NCBI GenBank assembly: GCA_001771975.1
Contig: MERE01000128.1
Span: 1 to 5,006, forward strand
Origin: Betaproteobacteria bacterium RIFCSPLOWO2_02_FULL_68_150
Lineage (GTDB): Bacteria; Pseudomonadota; Gammaproteobacteria; Burkholderiales; SG8-39
Reading direction: 5' to 3'
DNA: 5,006 nucleotides
The notes under the pieces are model-generated. The model was given only the letters and a program-made list of their open reading frames with translations. It did not search any database and was not told where the DNA came from. A program made the position numbers and the translations under genes. Each line of letters opens with the position of its first letter. Positions within the stretch are counted from its first letter, which is position 1. This document shows positions 1 through 5,006 of the stretch, one piece after another.

Positions 1-1
1 G

Positions 2-15
2 CATTTCGCGCACCT
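2..15 (-). promoter_or_regulatory. Possible ribosome site and ATG of a next gene downstream of ftsH
   Basis: On the minus strand AGGTG (15 down to 11) is followed after 6 nt by ATG (4 down to 2), starting 34 nt after the ftsH stop codon at 39-41. This spacing would suit a second gene of an ftsH operon, but the window ends within the second codon, so coding cannot be tested. No terminator is visible between the ftsH stop and the window edge. Confidence 0.25.
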
Positions 16-38
16 GGGTGGGATGCTGGGCGGATTTC

Positions 39-1892
39 TCAGCCTGCAGTTTTTCCGCGGGCGCTTTCCGTTCGGTCGGCGCTGAAGCCGGCGCGCGCCA
101 CCTCGACGCCGAGCTGCTTGATCTCCGCCTCCACCAGCGTTTCCTTCACCAGCAGCTGCTGCGCGCCACGCTCGAGCACCTCGCGCTGGCGCCGCAGCAC
201 GCCGAGCGCCTTGTCGTAGGCGGTGCTCACGATCTCGCGCACCGCGATATCGATCTCGCGCGCCGTGGCTTCGCTGTGCTCGCGCCGACCCACACCGGGG
301 ACCTCGAGGAAGGGCGTGCGCTCTTCCTCGTAAGCGACATGGCCGAGCGTGGCGACCATGCCGTAGCGCATCGCCATGCTGCGCGCGATCCCCGTGACCT
401 TGACCAGATCGTCAGCCGCGCCGGTGGAGAGATGGCCGAACACCACTTCCTCGGCGGCGCGGCCGCCGAGCAGCACGGCCATCTTGTCTTCCAGCTCCTC
501 GCGCGTCATGAGGAAGCGATCCTCGGTAGGGCGCTGGATGGTGTAGCCGAGTGCGCCTACGCCGCGCGGGATGATGGAGATCTTGTGCACCGGATCGGTT
601 CCCGGCAGCGACATCGCCACCAGCGCGTGGCCCATCTCGTGGTAGGCCACCACGCGGCGCTCCTTCTCGTTCAGCAGCCGGTTCTTCTTCTCCAGGCCGG
701 CGACGATGCGCTCGACCGCATGCGTGAAGTCGTCCAGCGTCACCGACTCGCCGGCGCGCCGCGTCGCAAGCAGCGCCGCCTCGTTGACCAGGTTGGCGAG
801 ATCGGCGCCGGAAAAGCCCGGCGTCAGCGCCGCGATCTGCTCGAGGTCGACCTCGGGCGCGAGGCGGATCTTCTTGATGTGCACCTGCAGGATCTGGATG
901 CGGCCCCTCTTGTCCGGGCGGTCCACCAGCACCTGCCGGTCGAAGCGTCCCGCGCGCAAGAGCGCCGGGTCCAGGATCTCGGGGCGGTTGGTGGCGGCGA
1001 GCAGCACCACGCCGACGGAGGGATCGAAGCCGTCGAGTTCGGCCAGCAACTGGGCGAGCGTCTGCTCCTTCTCATCATGGCCGCCCAGGCCGAAACTGCC
1101 GCGCGCCCGGCCGAGCGCGTCGAGTTCGTCGATGAAGATGATCGCCGGCGCCTTCTGCCGCGCCTGCTCGAAGAGATCCCTCACGCGCGCCGCACCGACG
1201 CCCACGAACATCTCCACGAACTCCGATCCCGAGATCGAGAAGAATGGCACGCCGGCCTCGCCGGCGACCGCGCGCGCGAGCAGCGTCTTGCCGGTTCCCG
1301 GCGGCCCGACCAGCAGCACACCCTTCGGGATGTGGGCGCCGAGCCGCCCGTATTTCTGCGGATCCTTGAGGAACTGGACGATTTCCTTGAGCTCGTCTTT
1401 GGCCTCGTCGACGCCCGCGACGTCGGCGAAGGTGACGCCCGTCTGCTTCTCCACGTAAACCTTGGCGCGGCTCTTGCCGACGCTCATGAAGCCGCCGAGG
1501 CCCTGTTGGCCCGCAAAGCGCCGCACGAGGAAGTACCAGACCCCGAAGAACACCAGCGCCGGCACCACCCAGGAAAGCAGGTCGCGCAGCCAGGTGCTCT
1601 CCTGCACGCGCGTGTACTTGACGCCGAACTTCGACAGCCGCTCGGCGAGGTCCGGTTGCACGAGGTTCGCCACCGCGACCGTCTTGCCGCCTTCGGGCGT
1701 CTTCAGCTTGCCGACGATGCGCTGGTCCGAGACCAGCACTTCCTCGATGCGGTTCTCGGCCAGCAGTTTCTCGAACTCGCTGTAGGGCACGACCTCGGTC
1801 TGCTGCGCCTGCGTCCACCACTGCTGCAGGAGCAGAATGGCCACCAGTGCGAACACAAGGTAGGCGACGTTGAGCTGGGTGGGCCGTTCCAT
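39..1892 (-). CDS. ftsH: ATP-dependent zinc metalloprotease FtsH, accessory (FtsH2-like) class
   Basis: Membrane-anchored AAA+ protease, expected to form a hexamer in the inner membrane, that unfolds and degrades membrane and unstable cytoplasmic proteins. From the ATG at 1892 the product is 617 residues (E. coli FtsH is about 644). Visible in order: a hydrophobic segment at about 8-25, a small periplasmic domain, a second hydrophobic segment at about 105-124, Walker A GPPGTGKT (196-203), pore loop MFVG (228-231), Walker B IIFIDE (251-256), second region of homology from TNRP (301) with arginine fingers R316 and R319, zinc site HEMGH (418-422) and probable third zinc ligand D495 in STGAADD. 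All catalytic residues are present. The frame stays open upstream to a GTG at 1961, but the 23 extra residues are not membrane-like and run through a palindromic repeat, whereas MERPTQLN matches the usual beginning of this FtsH class. No Shine-Dalgarno sequence precedes either start. It is transcribed divergently from clpB. DELDALGRARG, HEMGH and the short C-terminal tail differ from housekeeping FtsH; placing it in the accessory class is from memory of family sequences. Confidence 0.95.
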   Translation of the reverse strand: MERPTQLNVAYLVFALVAILLLQQWWTQAQQTEVVPYSEFEKLLAENRIEEVLVSDQRIVGKLKTPEGGKTVAVANLVQPDLAERLSKFGVKYTRVQESTWLRDLLSWVVPALVFFGVWYFLVRRFAGQQGLGGFMSVGKSRAKVYVEKQTGVTFADVAGVDEAKDELKEIVQFLKDPQKYGRLGAHIPKGVLLVGPPGTGKTLLARAVAGEAGVPFFSISGSEFVEMFVGVGAARVRDLFEQARQKAPAIIFIDELDALGRARGSFGLGGHDEKEQTLAQLLAELDGFDPSVGVVLLAATNRPEILDPALLRAGRFDRQVLVDRPDKRGRIQILQVHIKKIRLAPEVDLEQIAALTPGFSGADLANLVNEAALLATRRAGESVTLDDFTHAVERIVAGLEKKNRLLNEKERRVVAYHEMGHALVAMSLPGTDPVHKISIIPRGVGALGYTIQRPTEDRFLMTREELEDKMAVLLGGRAAEEVVFGHLSTGAADDLVKVTGIARSMAMRYGMVATLGHVAYEEERTPFLEVPGVGRREHSEATAREIDIAVREIVSTAYDKALGVLRRQREVLERGAQQLLVKETLVEAEIKQLGVEVARAGFSADRTESARGKTAG

Positions 1893-1903
1893 GGGTTCGG
1901 AAG

Positions 1904-1957
1904 TTGGGGTATCAGAGTAACCGCGCGACAAGCCGCCCGGTAACTCTGACCCCAATT
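1904..1957. repeat. Imperfect palindrome with GGGGTCAGAGT-type arms, REP-like
   Basis: The left arm (1904-1922) reads TTGGGG-TA-TCAGAGT-AACC and the right arm (1939-1957) reads GGTA-ACTCTGA-CCCCAA-TT. TTGGGG pairs with CCCCAA and TCAGAGT with ACTCTGA, with a 2-nt TA bulge in the left arm; after one A-A mismatch three more pairs form, leaving a GC-rich 16-nt loop (1923-1938). That gives about 16 paired bases. The TTGGGGTCAGAGT core resembles, from memory, a short repeat scattered between genes in many proteobacteria, often near REP-associated (Y1/RAYT) transposases. No transposase is in this window. It fills most of the ftsH leader, ending 11 nt from its ATG, and lies 21 bp upstream of the clpB -35 element. 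The pairing is seen directly; the family assignment is inference. Confidence 0.65.
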
Positions 1958-1978
1958 GCACGCAGATGGCAAGGGAAG

Positions 1979-2004
1979 CTTGAACTCGCCGCCGACGCCC
2001 CCAT
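1979..2004 (+). promoter_or_regulatory. Sigma-32 (heat-shock, RpoH) promoter of clpB
   Basis: The -35 element CTTGAA (1979-1984, preceded by G) and the -10 element CCCCAT (1999-2004, continuing CT) both match the E. coli sigma-32 consensus exactly (CTTGAA, CCCCATNT), with a 14-bp spacer inside the usual 13-15 range. The predicted transcription start is near 2010-2013, giving a leader of about 28-30 nt before the clpB ATG at 2040. clpB is a classic RpoH regulon member, so sequence and context agree. No equally good sigma-70 promoter was seen on this strand. Confidence 0.92.
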
Positions 2005-2017
2005 CTGCAAAAGCAGA
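2004..2017 (+). other. Small stem-loop at the clpB transcription start region
   Basis: TCTGC (2004-2008) pairs with GCAGA (2013-2017) around an AAAA loop. It starts in the last base of the -10 element, so the predicted transcript would contain only part of it. It is therefore unlikely to act as an RNA thermometer and may be chance. Confidence 0.25.
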
Positions 2018-2025
2018 ATTCTCAT

Positions 2026-2030
2026 AGGGA
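2026..2030 (+). promoter_or_regulatory. Probable ribosome binding site of clpB
   Basis: AGGGA lies 9 nt upstream of the clpB ATG at 2040. A second purine run, AAGG at 2034-2037, leaves only 2 nt to the start codon, which is too close for normal use. The start is supported mainly by the family N-terminus (MRYDKFTTQLQEAL matches the usual ClpB beginning). Confidence 0.6.
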
Positions 2031-2039
2031 ATCAAGGCC

Positions 2040-4648
<2,609 letters not shown>

Positions 4649-4649
<1 letters not shown>

Positions 4650-4667
4650 GCCGGGCTGTCCCCGGCC
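4649..4667. other. GC-rich hairpin at the end of clpB, without a T tract
   Basis: GGCCGGG (4649-4655) and CCCGGCC (4661-4667) form a perfect 7-bp stem with a 5-nt loop CTGTC. Its first base is the last base of the clpB stop codon. No T run follows on either strand, so it is not a standard intrinsic terminator. It also lies inside the convergent YqgE-family coding sequence. It might pause transcription or protect the clpB mRNA 3' end, or be a chance product of high GC. Confidence 0.35.
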
Positions 4668-5006
4668 CTGATGCGGCGCGACTGCTGCAGCAGTTCCTCC
4701 CATAGGCCGTCGGTATCCTTGCGGAACACCGTCTCGATGTCCGCCGTCACCACGGACCACAGGCCGCGGTCGATTTCGCTGCGCAGTTCGCCGGGCCGCC
4801 AACCGACGTAGCCGACGTAAAAGCGCGCGTCGTTCGGCGTGCCCTCGATCACCCGGTCGATGATGTTGGCGCGAAACGTCAGGTACAGGTTGCGCATCAG
4901 CGCCACCGAGCCGACGCCCGGGTTGTTGTCCGTCTTCACCAGCGCCACCAGTGCGCCGCGCGCGAACGGACCGCCGTAAAAGACCGGTTCGGTGACTTTT
5001 TTTGAC

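Noticed and set aside
1898..1936. A sigma-32 promoter for ftsH on the minus strand (CTTGTC followed by CCCCAA)
   Set aside because: The spacer is about 17 bp, both hexamers deviate from consensus, and transcription would begin within a few bases of the ATG.
18..1943. A 641-codon open frame on the plus strand antisense to the whole of ftsH
   Set aside because: It mirrors ftsH codon by codon; GC-rich third positions remove stops from the antisense frame. The translation is rich in R, A, H and L with no recognisable domain, while the minus strand carries a full set of FtsH motifs.
1904..1957. The intergenic palindrome as an intrinsic terminator
   Set aside because: There is no T tract after either arm, and it sits between divergent 5' ends where no transcript needs to stop.
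4681..4694. A perfect 14-bp palindrome ACTGCTGCAGCAGT
   Set aside because: It encodes ordinary Leu-Leu-Gln-Gln codons of the YqgE-family protein; repeated CTG/CAG codons give such palindromes by chance.

Overview
The window comes from a GC-rich bacterium, most likely a beta- or gammaproteobacterium. Codons end mostly in G or C, the clpB promoter is a textbook proteobacterial sigma-32 (RpoH) site, and the third gene belongs to the YqgE/AlgH family, which is mainly proteobacterial. I cannot name the genus from sequence alone.

Layout. Bases 1-38 lie downstream of an FtsH gene and hold a possible ribosome site and start codon for a further minus-strand gene that leaves the window. Bases 39-1892 (minus) encode a membrane-anchored AAA+ zinc protease of the FtsH family. 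Bases 1893-2039 are a divergent intergenic region of 147 bp. It holds an imperfect palindrome (1904-1957) resembling a dispersed REP-type repeat, then a sigma-32 promoter (1979-2004) reading toward clpB. Bases 2040-4649 (plus) encode the disaggregase ClpB, complete and with every key motif intact. From 4595 to the right edge (minus) runs the 3' part of a YqgE/AlgH-family gene. It converges on clpB, and the two coding regions overlap by 55 bp.

How it fits together. FtsH degrades membrane and some soluble proteins, and ClpB rescues aggregated proteins together with DnaK, so the divergent pair is a protein quality-control locus. Heat control of clpB is directly supported by the promoter. The FtsH is not closely similar to housekeeping E. 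coli FtsH. It has the features of a second FtsH class (N-terminus MERPTQLN, DELDALGRARG, HEMGH) that I associate with extra, often stress-linked FtsH copies. No convincing promoter or Shine-Dalgarno sequence was found for ftsH, and the repeat-like palindrome sits directly in its leader. I see no undescribed system here. The main points of interest are the intergenic region and the pairing of an accessory-type FtsH with clpB.
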